A DNA stretch of 64,000 nucleotides, taken from Eutreptiella sp. 'Long Island Sound 2002'. Lineage: Eukaryota > Euglenozoa > Euglenophyceae > Eutreptiales > Eutreptiaceae. The DNA lies in assembly GCA_964036045.1 (NCBI GenBank), contig OZ038385.1:19525079-19589078 (forward strand), given 5' to 3'. Positions 41,001 through 53,500 of the stretch are shown here, piece after piece (positions within the stretch are counted from its first letter, which is position 1; each line of letters begins with the position of its first letter). The position numbers and the translations under genes were made by a program. The notes below the pieces were generated by a model, which ran no database searches, was not told where the DNA came from, and saw only the letters and a program-made list of their open reading frames with translations.

Positions 41001-41322
41001 ATTGAATGGGCGGCAGCGGCGGCACGTCAGACGACTGGTGGGGCTTCTTGGGGGCCACCGGGGGCGGCACACTGTACGGCGGCAGAGAGCCTTGCCTGCT
41101 GGCGTTGGTGGGGGTTGCCCCTGGTCCCCGGAGCTGCACCGGCAAATTCATTGCCAATGGGCGCGCCCTGCTGGGCACTGGCACTGCCGTGACGGGGGCA
41201 ACCCCCGCTGACGTGTCGGTGGGGACCACTGCCTGGCTCTGCGGCATCCACGGAGCCCTTTCTGCCACGGAGACTGCGGGCGTCGGAGCGCCGGTGTTGA
41301 CCGTGAGCCCCAGCCCCAGTTC
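38082..41322 (-). CDS. Unidentified protein: proline-rich part plus hydrophobic part (partial multi-exon model)
   Basis: I do not recognise this protein. A phase-consistent chain is 41322-40878, 40366-40346, 40273-40225, 39971-39797, 38910-38853, 38694-38680 and 38194-38082 (TAG stop). The first exon is proline/serine-rich (SVPPPVAPKKP, SPSPSPKASR) and ends at a consensus CAG|GTGAGT. Later exons read EDWDPWE, FFGIWHCFTHYGVVQ, VVCFIVCLLDPSAAN, FHALCEKRSFKATEEF and LSAFQDFVRDSVV, with one or two hydrophobic stretches. The 5' end is missing. Two exons are only 21 and 15 nt and may be wrong. A 21-bp minisatellite lies in the intron before 38910. An alternative donor at 40185 gives another frame for the 40273 exon. 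Confidence 0.42.
38972..39537. repeat. 21-bp minisatellite, about 26 copies
   Basis: Unit CCACACAACCACAGCCCCCTA with T/C and G/A variants. Open in several frames on both strands, but it lies between exon candidates 39797 and 38910, so it is probably intronic. A single related unit occurs near 23.58-23.62 kb. Confidence 0.9.
40626..40815. mobile_element. Divergent copy of the 21893/25546 TIR family
   Basis: Begins CAGAGAAGGATTAGA, contains GGTCTGGGACCCAAAAGG and a run of 16 G, and ends near CCATTCTAATAC. The ends are degraded and no target duplication was seen. Confidence 0.6.
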
Positions 41323-41511
41323 CTGAGGTGCATGACACATATTCCACTGCCTCATGCATCGTGGACCAGGGGTGCCCTTGACAATGGCACAACAAAACAA
41401 CGCCTGCACCGTGTCACACTCGGAACCCACGAATCGGTTGTGAGGCAGCCGCCCTCGTCGGCCATCGGCCAATGCCTGTCACACAACCGTCCTTCGCTAC
41501 AAAGGGGGGGG

Positions 41512-41698
41512 GGGGATAATTTCGTGCGGAGATTATTTCGCCGGGGAAAATTTCGGAGGGGGAAATTTTCGCCACCCTTGCCAATCCCAAAGCTTACACT
41601 GCCTCACGCACACATTGCACTGCCAAAGCCCCCAGATTTCGCCCGGGGAAATTTTCGCCACCTTCCTTAAAGACACATTTTACCACGAAATTATCCCC
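41512..41698. mobile_element. TIR element with perfect 15-bp ends GGGGATAATTTCGTG
   Basis: The terminal inverted repeat is exact (41512-41526 and 41684-41698). The left end continues into a 12-nt G run. The interior repeats GGGGAAATTTTCGCCACC. It lies just upstream of the exon at 41322. No target duplication is visible because of the G run. Confidence 0.75.
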
Positions 41699-42090
41699 GC
41701 CCGTCATCCCCCCCGCCTTTACTAGATACCTACAAACTGCCATCACTCAACTGTCAACCGCCGCCAACCGCTGCCCATTACTTGTCAGCGGCCGTCAATT
41801 GCACAACAATCGGAGTTGGTTAATCGCCGTCTTGGGCGCGCGGGGGGGGGGGGGGTGCCATGAAGGACGAGAAGGTGGTTGGTTAGGGATTTTTTGGGCG
41901 GGGCAGGGGGTCGTTTGAGCTCCCCCGATTCCCCACCTTCAGGGATCAGAGGGTGGAGACCCAAACAGCAGGGAGGCTCATGTTAACCCGACACACAGAC
42001 CCCTCGAAGTGACCCCCGCGGCGCCCTGAAACATTCCGTGGGAAGATTGCGTCCCGAACGTTCCCTCTGGGCCACTTTGCAGTCCAACTG

Positions 42091-44177
42091 TTAGGCCATC
42101 CCTGGGCCCTCAGACTGCAGAATTTCCTTTTTCCCAACCACCGCACAGCGCATCGCATCGCAGATGAGGATGGCATCGTCCTGGGCAGTCTCGGTTAGCA
42201 CTTCATGGCACTGTGCGGGACACAGCACACCGTCTCACTTTGTGGAATGCCCAGACGTGTGGGACGAACGGCATCAGACAAATTTGACACTACGGACCCA
42301 AGACGTGGTTTGATGAAGCGTTCTGGCATCTGAGCCCCTTCCCCAGGCCCCCCTACCAGGCCACGGCTTACCGCCACCGGGGGAGGGGGGGGGCGGAATC
42401 GAAGCCCGGCTCCTCTGGCCCTGACCCTCCCACCCACCCACATCAGAAAAAGTCCCCTCAGGAAAAAAAAGATATTTATCAAAAGGGGCCGGAAATTGAA
42501 GGTCGATGTCAGGTAACAAAATTGTTGGCCTCTGATCCATCCACCCACCCACCCCCCAGCATGGGTTACACTCGCCACTGAGCTGTGGCCTGCCCCCCAC
42601 CCACCCTCCGGAAACCTTTATCCCTCCTTTCCATGCCGTGTCGCAATGGGGGCCGCACGTAATCCAGGAAACTAAGAGCTCGCTTTCCTTGAAGACGGCA
42701 CCGCTGTGAACGGAATGGCGGCAGATTCAGGAACGCGTTCTCGCTCACCTGACCTCTGTGAAGCAAAGGGGGCCACATCACCTTCGCCTTCTTCTTTCTC
42801 TCTTTTGCTTTTGGAGTTGGAGGTAATGCATCAGCAGACGGCTTCGGAGCCACAACTGCTGTCTTCGGTTGCCACGCTGCCGCATGCACATTCAACCCGG
42901 ACCCCTGCAGACCAGCACACAAGACGACGCACGGAACTTTGATGCGACAAGTGGCGCAATGTGAGAGTCGTACAGCATCAGGAGACAACAAAGCAAAAGC
43001 CAGAGGCTCTTACGCAAGGTCTCTTCTTCCGATTCGCAGCCTCTACGCCTTTTGGCCCTGTGCCACTGCTCATGTTACTCAACAGCTGCCAATGGGTATC
43101 AGTGGGTATCAGCAAGTGTGAGACGACAAGAACATGTTTGGACACACATTTGAAACGCATATTGGTCGTTGAGATACGCCCTGGATACACATCGGGGGGA
43201 TCGGGGGGGGGGAGGGGGATCCAACGGTGACTGATTCACCCATTTACCAATCCCTGCAGCCCACACCACTATCCCCCTCCCCCGCCCCGTGTAACGGTCT
43301 CCACATCAGTTGTGGTTGTGAGCACCGTCCAAACCTCACAGTCCTGGGCATGACTGAATGGAGGGACGTCAAGGGGCAGAAGCATCCAGTGTGCATTTCC
43401 GAGATCATAAAATATGCATCAAATTTCGACCCAGGCATGCACTGTGTGTGTCATGCTTGTTTTGCAGCACTTACTCGTTTCCGCCTCCAGGGCTGTTTTT
43501 TTCTTCTTCCTGCCAGCCCATGGCAATTGCCACAATCTGCAACATGAATTCCTGTCAGCGTTGCAATGCATGCATACTTGCGGATACGAGGGCTTCGGTT
43601 CCTTGGACTGAAGAGCTGGTAAATCAACAGCAAGAGTTGGTGCCAAGTCACCTCTGCTCTGGCTGGCAGCACCTGAGTTCTCGGACCTCGCCTGCTCTTC
43701 TGCTGGGCGGAGAAGGACCGCCACATCGCCAACTGCAACTGGAAGGGATTCAACATCAGGTGCCAAAGCTGATCCTACTCCTTCCGTTGCCTGTGCTTTG
43801 TCTTCAAGGATGTCAGTCACTGTGGGTGCTTCCGCAGCGTGATCAGCAGCCCCCAAATCATTTGCCTCATCTCCCACAATCTCTGTTCTGGGTTCTGCTG
43901 CTTCCACTATTCTGGGTTCCATTTCGATTTCTGCCTCTGCCGCCCCGGTGCTCTGCAACTGCATGTCTTGTTCCACTTGGCCCGATGCATCAAAGATGTC
44001 ATCTCCACGTGGACTCTCTGCTTCGTTTCCAGCGCTCGGTTGCTCCTCCTCATTTGCCGAGACGCATTCATCCTTTGCACTGCTGCTTTCAACTGGGGAG
44101 TCATTTTCCACGGTGATGGTTTCAACCTCAGACTGCACATCTGAGACACCACTGTGATCCACATTGATTGCTTCTCC
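42091..44177 (-). CDS. Unidentified acidic then Lys/Pro-rich protein (partial, 3' end present)
   Basis: Four phase-0 exons: 44177-43578, 43085-43014, 42904-42782 and 42210-42091, ending TAA. The first encodes 200 residues rich in Glu/Ala/Ser with no predicted fold (VDHSGVSDVQ, SSAKDECVSANEEEQ). The second is basic and ends at TGC|GTAAGA. The third has PKPSADALPPTPKAKERK and ends AAG|GTGATG. The last encodes LTETAQDDAILICDAMRCAV and ends SEGPGMA. Acceptors are CTCTCAG, TTGGCAG, TCTGCAG and CGCACAG. A consensus donor at 43475 is an alternative end for the first exon but shifts phase. An upstream frame at 44397-44190 (MTRHLRGNAQLVPMHVDGD) may be an earlier exon. Composition suggests a nuclear or scaffold protein; that is inference. 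Confidence 0.5.
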
Positions 44178-44465
44178 CTGAGAGAAACACAGATGAATTT
44201 CTTGAACACCTTTCTAGTCCAACCAGCGGTACACCAGATCGAAGCCTGGCGACCACGTCGCCATCAACGTGCATAGGCACGAGTTGCGCATTCCCCCTGA
44301 GGTGCCGCGTCATGCCAATGGAGAAGGTTCCGCTTTTCTCCCTGAAAAAGATGTCCTTCCTTATTCCCCAATGCTGTGTACCGCAGATGTGATTCATGTT
44401 TCTCTCCTAGAAAGGCTTTATGTTCTGCAGGAGTGGTGAGTGGGACCAACGGTTGCAGCAGATTT

Positions 44466-44704
44466 GGGGGGGGGGGGGGTTGTGATCAGGTAGCGTCAAA
44501 TCCAATTGCGAAAAGTTGCGGGAGCATTGCGGAAAGATTGCAGTGCCGTAACCAAACCTTTTGAAGCCTCAAGGAGCAACACTTCTGCACAGGGGACACA
44601 CAGGGCACCAACAGGCACACAAGGTGAGGAAGCAAACAGCAATTGCGGAAAAATTGCGGAAAACTGCAACAATTGCGAAAAATTGCGAATCACAATCCCC
44701 CTCC
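44466..44704. mobile_element. G/C-run-ended element with ATTGCGGAAA repeats
   Basis: A 14-nt G run then TTGTGATC on the left; GAATCACAATCCCCC on the right. The interior has ATTGCGAAAA tandem units and a GCAACACTTCTGCACAG block like 29.3 kb. Confidence 0.6.
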
Positions 44705-45159
44705 CCTGAGTAGATGCGCTTCTGAGCGGGAGGAGGACGGGTCCAGTAAACAAGGGTTTGTGTACAATAAATAGCCCAATTTTTTCTTCAATCATGAAAT
44801 GCGATTGTCCCTCTGAGGGTGCCTGCCCATTCCCTGCATCGTCGCATCGCAGAGGTGCGAAAATCACTGACATACAACCCGCAATGAATGCCCTAAGGTC
44901 CTGGTGCACTTCAACACAATGCACACCTGCGAATCTGAGCTGATAAGGACTGGCTGCAATTCTTGTGCCCGAGGCACATCGACACTGCCTGTAGAAGCCA
45001 CTTCAGTCCTGGTGACGCAAAGAAATACCACCGGTGTGTCAGCGTCTTGATGTCAGATTCGCTACAGCTGGGGCTATATGCAGGAAAGGTCTCTGCACAA
45101 GACATGCACGCACGATGCATCGAACTGGAACTACATCAATTCATTTCTCAGTTGGTGGA

Positions 45160-47136
45160 TTAATAGCGTTGTGCGCCCTCGTTGTGCACCAATGTAGTCG
45201 CCGCAGACTTCCGAGCGGTTGAAGAGGAAGAAGAGGTTTCTGCAAGTGCAAGAATTGTGACCAACACATGAGGCCTGAGGCACTGATGCTGCTCAGCTTG
45301 CAGTATCTCACATTGAGCACCACACCCCATCCAACTCTGGCTGTAATCCGTCCACTCGAAGTCCAGGCCGGGGGGGGGGGCAACCCTCGAAAGTGGGAGA
45401 CCATGAGTTATGCACAGTTTTTAGCGCACTCGAAAAAAGGGGGTAGTTTTTTGTGTTCTGCTATTTCTTGAAGTTGGGTCCTGAAATAATGGACAGTTTT
45501 TCTTTGTACCCATTTCGATCTTGCAAACCACTCACGTTTGGGAGAATTTTCTTACAAATGGGGGCAACAACTTGGGAGGCACTTTGAGCACAATTTGTGG
45601 GTGACCCAATGGCGGAGCCCAGGCACGGAGCATGGCATATGTAGGCACAAAGCATGGCATATGTGCACATTCAGAAAGCAGGTTGTTGACATCACCATTG
45701 ATTGGTTGTGGTTGTGGTTGTTGCTAGAGTCCTCACCACTCAGGTCCACGGGCAATTGCTTGTCGTCGTCCTCTTCCTCATTAGAGGTGGCGGCATCTTG
45801 CGACCGCGGGCACCAATCAGAATCAGTATCAGGGCGTTGCACTACATGATACATGTCACCTCCACCATCAAAAGTACTCGTGTCAGCAACAGGTGCTACA
45901 ACATTGGACCATGACCCCTTTTTGATGGTGACTTGTGGGGCCAATCCTTTCTTGCGACGATGCTTCGGCTTTGCATCAGCAAAGCGCACCCGCTTTTGTT
46001 CCTTCACCACCCAATCGCTGAGATCATACGCACCAATGTCGACAGAAGGGTGGTCTCGGTCAAATGGTGCCGCACATTCAAAGTGAAGGGGCTCTTCTTG
46101 CATCCCGGGATGGGGCAAGGCCGCAGCACGTTGCGGTGCTTTTTCAGCACCGCTTTGTACTGCAGCGGTGCATTGAGCTTGCACGCACGGTTCAGCTTCA
46201 ATGCGGGAACACGTTTGTACTCCACTTGTACTTTGGATGAAGGCATTGGCCATGGCAATCTGAAGCTCCCATCTTCCCTTGGTTGCAATGTCAAAGTCAG
46301 CGAAACATACATCCTTAGACGGGAATTGCACTGTTTTACCCCACGGCCCAACCCTTTGAAGCTTTTCAACGGTACTGCTTTTGAAGGGCAGGAACTCACC
46401 TTTCACGAAGACTCCATCGACTTCCTTCAACCACTGGATACTTGGGCCAAGTAGCACAGCACCATCTTGGACACACTGCACAAAATTGAAAACAGCTACT
46501 GATGTGGTTTGCCGCCCCATATCCTTGAAAGTGACAAGCACAAGAAACGGACTTCCATAGACAAAACCATCATATTCTTCCTCATCACCAACTGTTCCAG
46601 GAACTTTGGGTTGATTTTGTTGCCGCCGCAAACAGTCCCCAAACAGCTTGTGCCTGGCCTTCTCATTAACGACCATCACTGCAATGCACATAGGTGGCGC
46701 TACGGTCTGCCCCTGCGGTTGTACCAACGAAGGATTCAAATACAGGGTCCTCGTCAGCATCACCATCGCCATAGGTCTTCAATTCAGGGGTCAATTCAGG
46801 GGTCTCCATTATGTCCAGTGATGTCTCCTCCTCCTCTTGCATGGCAGCCTATAAAGGGATCCCGTGAGGTTTGAGAAATGACACACTGCGCGCAAAGAGC
46901 TCATCAAATATCCCAATACATTTCCCATGCAGCAGAGGATGGTCTTCCAAGATGGACTCGGCATCCTAAAGGGCTACTCGCCAAGTTGACTGACTTCACT
47001 GTCACATCTTTGGTGTAACGGTGTGGTCTCAAGCAGTCAGAGGCGTAGCGTCGATTTTGTTTCTTGAGATGTGGCTGCTTGTTAAACACGTCACGTATGG
47101 CACCCAGTGACTGAGTGAGCGCATCCTGTCCTGCAG
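45160..47136 (-). CDS. Unidentified protein with RVxF-like motif and acidic/Ser-rich tail (partial, 3' end present)
   Basis: Exons 47136-47000, 46848-46725, 46678-45737 and 45239-45160 (TAA stop) are phase-consistent. The long exon encodes 313 residues with a compact middle (FVYGSPFLVLVTFKDMGRQT, GRWELQIAMANAFIQS). A charged end follows with QKRVRFADAKPKHRRKK, which fits the PP1-docking pattern (K/R)VxF next to a possible nuclear localisation signal. The tail is NEEEDDDKQLPVDLS followed by ETSSSSSTARKSAA. An early exon is acidic (MQEEEETSLDIMETPEL). The intron at 46724-46679 is only 46 nt; without it, the long reading frame simply continues upstream to an ATG at 46772. No family was recognised. 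Confidence 0.55.
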
Positions 47137-47204
47137 CTGCAACAAATCGAAGTTTCCGTTGTGTTCCAACATACATCAAATGCAAAAGACTTCTTCAACA
47201 ACCT

Positions 47205-47560
47205 CGCACCCTAGCAAACACTTATAAAACTTGCTGTTTGGTGTGATTTGCTGCATCCAAGCTATGTTGTTCTCAATGCTCTAGAACGTTCGTTGCAAGT
47301 GTGCGTACAGCGTGTCACATGGTATTACGGCTTCAAGTAGTATTGTGGCAGTAATATGGGCACAGCGCGCCCCAACAACCTCAAGGTCCCCAATGGCAAG
47401 ATTACAAAGAAGGCCATTGCAAATAAAATCCCCCACTTGGATGGGCAGCAATTCATCTGAGTGCTTGAGAGCTATTTATGCATTGACGAAATGGTGCACA
47501 ACCATCAGATTGGATGCACACGTTGATCTCGCAAATCCCAGCACAGCAGAAGCAACGAAG
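47205..47560 (-). pseudogene. Coding-like stretch with in-frame stops upstream of 47136
   Basis: One minus-strand frame reads coherently (HSDELLPIQVGDFICNGLL, GDLEVVGARCAHITAT, IENNIAWMQQITPN) but is crossed by a TAA before IALKH and a TAG after LQRTF. It could be exons of the gene below separated by introns I could not place, or a decayed gene fragment. Confidence 0.3.
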
Positions 47561-48750
47561 ACATTTCTCGTCAGTCGTGAAGAACAAATAAGGCACTGCA
47601 CTGCCACACTGTCATCTCAGCCTCATCTGTTTAGGGTCTCAATTTGGACAAGGATACATGCAAGCAAACCGAACTATGTAGTGAAGTGTAGTGCATTGCA
47701 ATGTACTGCTTCTGTGTGATGTGATGTGCACGCGGAAGGGGACAGAAAAAAAAGGGGGGGGAAATGTGTGCAAAACGTGTAAATGGCCTCTTAACACTAC
47801 TTTTTCGGGATGTGGAAAAAAGGGGGTAGTTTGACCAAACTATCATCGTATCGTATCCACGAGGGCCGCCCACCCCTTGGTCCAGGCTCGAGATTTCAAG
47901 CCGTTGTCCCCTCCCCCCCCATGTCCCCTCCATCTCTCCCGTCCACACCTTTGCTCAATGACCCTGGGGCAATTGCTATTCATTGGTGGGTGAGTGAGTT
48001 AGCTGCATCCAACCGAGGCACACTGAGGTACCCTTGCTTCTGGCTGGCCCTCCATCCTCCCTGAGCTGTTCTGTCAACAGAATAAAACAGTCTCACCAAA
48101 ATGACAGTAAGCACAGCAACCAGAATGTGTACCACATTTCTGTGGCACTGTCCAAACCACTCTGTGATTTTCCCTGTTTTTTCGTGATTTGCCTGGTACC
48201 CAAAATGCTTCCAGTTGGTATGCAACAGAAACCCACACAAAATGCAAAAGAAACATATGCAGAAAATACATGAAAACTGCTTCACGGCTGCAAAATGTTG
48301 TTGTTTTGTCCTAACACAACCCGCCTTCAACGGCTCCATTACAAACCATGGCTACTGCCTCACTGTCCGCCCAATGTTCTGACAGTTCTTTGTGTTAATC
48401 ATGCAAGCAAGACGCAAAGATCTCTCAATGCCAGCGGCTGTCACTGGTCACCACATATTAAGCACAACATATGTGAGCACAGTCTTTCCAAAAGGCATTG
48501 TGTCTGAAAACGCACTTGCAAAACACAAGGAGAAACAGTTCCTTTTCGCAGGTGACATTCTGTGATTTGGTTCGTTTCTGTGATATTCCATAATTGTCTG
48601 TGATCTCTATGCCACGGAGTTGGGGTAAACCCCTCCAACCATCAATATGCCCTAGAACCCCCCCCCCATCTGACTCGACAGCAGTAAGACAGCGTTTAAG
48701 TGTGGAGCTGTACATCAACCCCTAAAACTGAAGCCCCTCAGCATACACAC

Positions 48751-48902
48751 CTTTTGCTTGGGTGCTGGATGTCCGTCTCAGAAGTCTCTGCGGTCTCTTG
48801 TTCGTGCATGGGAGTGGTGGCGATGGAAGGCTTCTGGCCTTTGGGCCGTGGCAGTTTTGTTGATGGCAATGGGGCAACAGGCTTCTGGGCCCATTTTGGA
48901 GA
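48751..48902 (-). CDS. Isolated Pro/Lys-rich exon candidate
   Basis: Frame encodes SPKWAQKPVAPLPSTKLPR, then KGQKPSIATTPMHEQETAET, between an AACCAG acceptor and AAAAG|GTGTGT. It ends in phase 2. It may be an upstream exon of the 47136-45160 gene, but the phase does not join directly to 47136, so at least one exon would be missing. Confidence 0.35.
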
Positions 48903-50488
48903 CTGGTTCTTGAGATTTGATAGAAACAGCAGTCGGTCGTCAGCGCTCCCTGTGGCACAACCGGATCCATGAAATGGGGTGCAGGCCGCTCCTCAGGGCC
49001 CCCCACCACCATTCCCCCAATCAGTGCCACAGCGGGCCACAGGGGGAATGTTGCCGGGCGCGCGCCCGGCGCATGCCCGGCACGCTACCTTTGTATTAAG
49101 TATCCTGGCTCTAGCCCCAAGTCTATCCTCACCTAGGGAAGTCCCCCAAGTAGACCGCACTGGACCGCAAACTTCCCTGCAAAGCACATGTGGGCGGAAT
49201 GGCTACATCACCCCTGCCTTCTCGGGGGTCCCCAATAGAAGGGGGACCAAATCAGAAGCGGCTACATCACCCCTGGTTTCTTGGGGGCAGATTGTTTGTT
49301 GAGGGGGGGCAAAACAGGCACCAGTGGGGACTGGTCAAAAAAAGATACCCGGCGCGCCAATACTCCCCCACAAGATGCACATGGGCCACGTGGGGGGGCG
49401 CACGACACAGCCACCCAACCAGAGCATCAAACACCCACAATCCCACCGCCATAGGTCGCTGCGTTCTGTGCATCATGGGAAACAACGACCAGCTTTGCAG
49501 GCACCCCAAGGGGACTTTGTGGGGAATGGGCGTGCATCATGATGTTGGTTTGGCAGGAGGGCGTGAACACTGCAACCTGACCCTCTTGCAGAAATTATGC
49601 ACCTTGCTGGTGCAACCGACGGAACTACCAAATGTCATGGAACACAACAAACCTGGATTTTACTGACTTTGGCAAATCCTGTGGCTTAATTGTGTGTGTT
49701 GGGGAGGTTTTGCATGATGTTTGCAACTCTGGAATCGTTGAACCACTTCCTACTTCTGCCGCTCTATGCGTCTACAGTGAAAATCTTGTTTTCTTTGCTC
49801 GCGCGTGCACGCAGCGACCTGGGACAGGCTGTGCAGGTTGGGGTTTGGGTTGCAGTAGGACGAGGATGCGGCGGGTTTGTGGCAACAGGGAGAACCGTGG
49901 AATGTCTTGCATGTTGGAGGAGATCCCAACAGTCAACAACCACACTTGAGGTCCCCTGCCAGTGGTGAAATGGGGTAAAACAAAATGCGCAGCAGGGGCA
50001 CATGCTAAAGCCTCACCCCCCAAAATCCCCAAAGAATACAAGAAAACTCATGGTTTGGTCGAAGAGAGTCTAAGCGCGTTCTCAGTGGGAGCGGAATGGC
50101 TGACACGAGGTGACCTGTGCAGGCGTGGTGTGCGCAATTAGTGTGGACTGCCTGGGATGTATGGTATGTGCAATCATTGTGGATTTGCATGGCATCCGTC
50201 GTGTGCGTAATGGGCGTGGTTTGCACCCCAACGCCCAAAACGGAGACACGCAAGCGCCACCTCTTCTCTTCGTGCCTTTTGGGGTTTGGGACTTGCCGTA
50301 CCGTCTGCCGTCATGTTGAATCTGCTTTGGCTGGTCAATCTTCAAGCGGAGACCTTCTTTGGAACTCAAAAGATCGTTCCCCTTGCGCAGCTCTGGCGCC
50401 GCTGGAGTGGGCAGCATAGATACTGCACCCAGCGTGTTTGAGGAGAACAGAGAGTGCAAATGGAAGGCGGCCACCAACGCTGTAAGAC

Positions 50489-50546
<58 letters not shown>

Positions 50547-53500
50547 AGAGAGAGTGAGAGAGAGAGTGAGTGAGTGAGTGAGAGAAGTATGTGTGTGTGC
50601 GAGTGAGAGAGGGTGAGGCAATCAGGCAGGCTGTGCGCAAATAGGATCCATAAACGGATTTGGATACTGGATACCAGATGGTGTAGATGGATGCAAAATT
50701 GTAAATTCTCCACAGCTTTGTGTGTAAAAATGTTGCTTGTTCTCAAAGCAGGCCCATGCTACATTTGGGTCTTTTGTAGTATCCCTTGAATGGGCTTACA
50801 GTTACCATGGACACTCTTCCATAAATTAGCACAAAACCTGACAAACATGCTTCCAACAATTGAAAAGAATGGGTACCCACAACTGCGAGTGTGACCCAAC
50901 TGGGGCATCCAACTTGCTTAGAGGGGGGGGGGGGGATCCCATCTCCGATTCTTTACATTGGGGGGGGGGCGTCACATACAAAGGGGTGGCCAAATGCAGT
51001 GAGATGGGATGGGAAGGTTACAGCCAGAATTTTGTTCCTTCTGTGCGCTGAAAAGTGATACAATGATACAGGAGATGAAGGAGAACACAAATGCCTCCAT
51101 GTCCATCAAACTTTGCAGTGTATGGTCCGTGCACAGTCTTCTCTTGTGCTTTGGCTGTTTGCGAATTGCACAACAACCTCCTTTGTAAATTGTTTGGGAT
51201 GACAAAGATGAAATGGTCAGTGCAGCGTGCATGCAATTATGATGAGGAATTGAAAGTATTTGACCAATGCAATTCATAGTGTGCAAAATATGATGGTTGT
51301 GCCTTTTGTTTCCCCTTGTGCCATTGGATTTGAGTGCTGTAACCGCAATTTTAGATGAAATGGTTGGAAGGGACCGAAATTCAAGGCGCAAAGGATGGAA
51401 TGTAAGCAAGCATGACGAAAACTCCACTGCACAGGACGGAATGGATGCACTTGCACAAATGCCATAGCCTTGCATCCTACATCTCACGTCGTCGTCATCT
51501 GTGTCAATAGATTGAGAACTGACCAAATATAAACTCATTGTGGTTAAAATGTTGACCGCAACTATATCCTGGCTACATTCAATCCCTTTAGCGGCATTCC
51601 TGTTCGGAGGAAAGAGGATCATTTGAATGAACGGGTTCAGTGCCACATTGCTAGCTGCGGGTCTTGGCTGTAAGGGTGCAAGGCAGTGGGACCAGGGCTC
51701 TGAGGGTGCAAGGTTGTGGGACGGGGGCTCCAGGAGGGTGTTACAAAAGATTTGTATATCTGTTTAAATGGCTACTGCTTTTTGCCACATTGCATGCTGA
51801 AAGGCACAATGTTGTGTTAGGTGTGCTACAATGGGGTGCAGTGACTATCCAGAAGCCACAATTATCACCATGTAGAAGGCACCAAGAGTAACATTAACCA
51901 TTGCAAAAACCTGCCTATGGTGTTTGCATCTTCCCTTTGTTGATTGCCATCATCATACAGTGGAGCCACTTTTGTATTGCATCTGTATTTTACGTCTTTG
52001 CACTTTGTGTCAGTGTACAAGCAGTCAATCATCAGCGCTGATAATTTGATTATTATTGTGTATGTTTATCTATATACAGGCATCCGCAGGGCACTTTTGC
52101 AGTGAGCAATTTGCTGCTTGTCACCATGCCAGTTTCTGACTGGTGCAATGTCATGGTTCTGAATATCACTCAGTGTGACCAGTACCAGGGATGTGCTTAT
52201 CTACGGGAGGGGTATCAATCACGAGCCCACCCATCCAGATTTTGGGAAAACCAAGGACCCAGAATTGTCCCATCCCCACGGGGGTGGGGTGGGGGCTGTT
52301 GGACAGCCACACACCCAGCCACCCAGCCAGCTACCAAAGCAACACACAAGACATGAGCAGGGTTGTACACCCGAGCGAGAGTGCAGGAGAGGAACTCACA
52401 GTTTTTTATTTTTACATCCCACCCTGATCCCACCCTGGTCTCTTGGACCCTTGGGTCCCCCCCCTTATGGGAAGACGTGAAACCTGCCTGCCCAGGCACC
52501 CAGCCATCAGACGGCACCTGTTTAACCTCAAACTGAGAGGCGTGAACCCATCAGCACTCATACACCAAAAAAGGTCCCACCCCCATGGGAGGGGGAGCGG
52601 GGGGTTGGACACCCACCCACCCAGAGTTTCCAAGCCCCCCCCCCCCCCCCCGTCACGTAGGCCGAGCACTAAGCACATCCCTGACCAGTACTCATCATAC
52701 ATATTTTATCAATAATTCAGCCGGAGGTGTTGCTTTCAAGCTCTGTCTCTCAAAAAGGGTGCCAAAGATGAATCTTACCGAAAACCCCGCAGTTGTCTCT
52801 TTGAGCAAACAACACCATGCCTCCAAGTACCCGTGCCATGCATGTTGAATTGAATTAGTTTAAATACCAGCAGTACCCCTGGCTTGCAAAACAAAAATGT
52901 TCCACACAGGGTTTTCGACATGTTTCGTCAGATCACGCCAAAATTGGGGGTTTGAAACTTGTTGTCTTGAGAGGGGGGGGGGGTCTCCATCTCGTATTCC
53001 TGACACGGGCTGAGGGGGGCAAACGGTCTGGACAGCCGCTCCAGAAGACTGACCTTGTTTGAGAAAGATGTCTCCCAAGAGCTTCAGGACACACGGTTCC
53101 TGGGGGGTTGCCATAAAGGCTAAGGAAGTGGTTCCTGGGCGGCAGTGGTAAGAGAGCCAACCCCTGACTCCAGAAGTCAATCCCCGTAAAACAACAACCT
53201 GGAAAGCACATCCCTAAGATGATATGCATAATTTGTGGTTCTCATGACATTGCATGTGGTCTGACACGGTGCGAATAGGCTGCGCCACCTATGTCCATGC
53301 CCCCAGACCTCGCAGAATTTCCAGGTGGACACTGAGTGTATAGGGGGCATCAGGCCAGTGTCTTCCTGTCCACTCCCGGTGCGGCAATCCCAAATCACAG
53401 TCCTTATGTGCTTGGACAGAGCCGTAGGTTACATGACACACAATACTGAAGTTGCAATGAATGGTGCTGAGGGTAAAATTGAGACCAACGGCAACTCAAA

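Noticed and set aside
45160-47560. Alternative genetic code with TAA/TAG as glutamine
   Set aside because: The LMBRD2-like gene has roughly 28 glutamines, all CAA/CAG, and the other gene models end at TAA or TAG, so the standard code is favoured.
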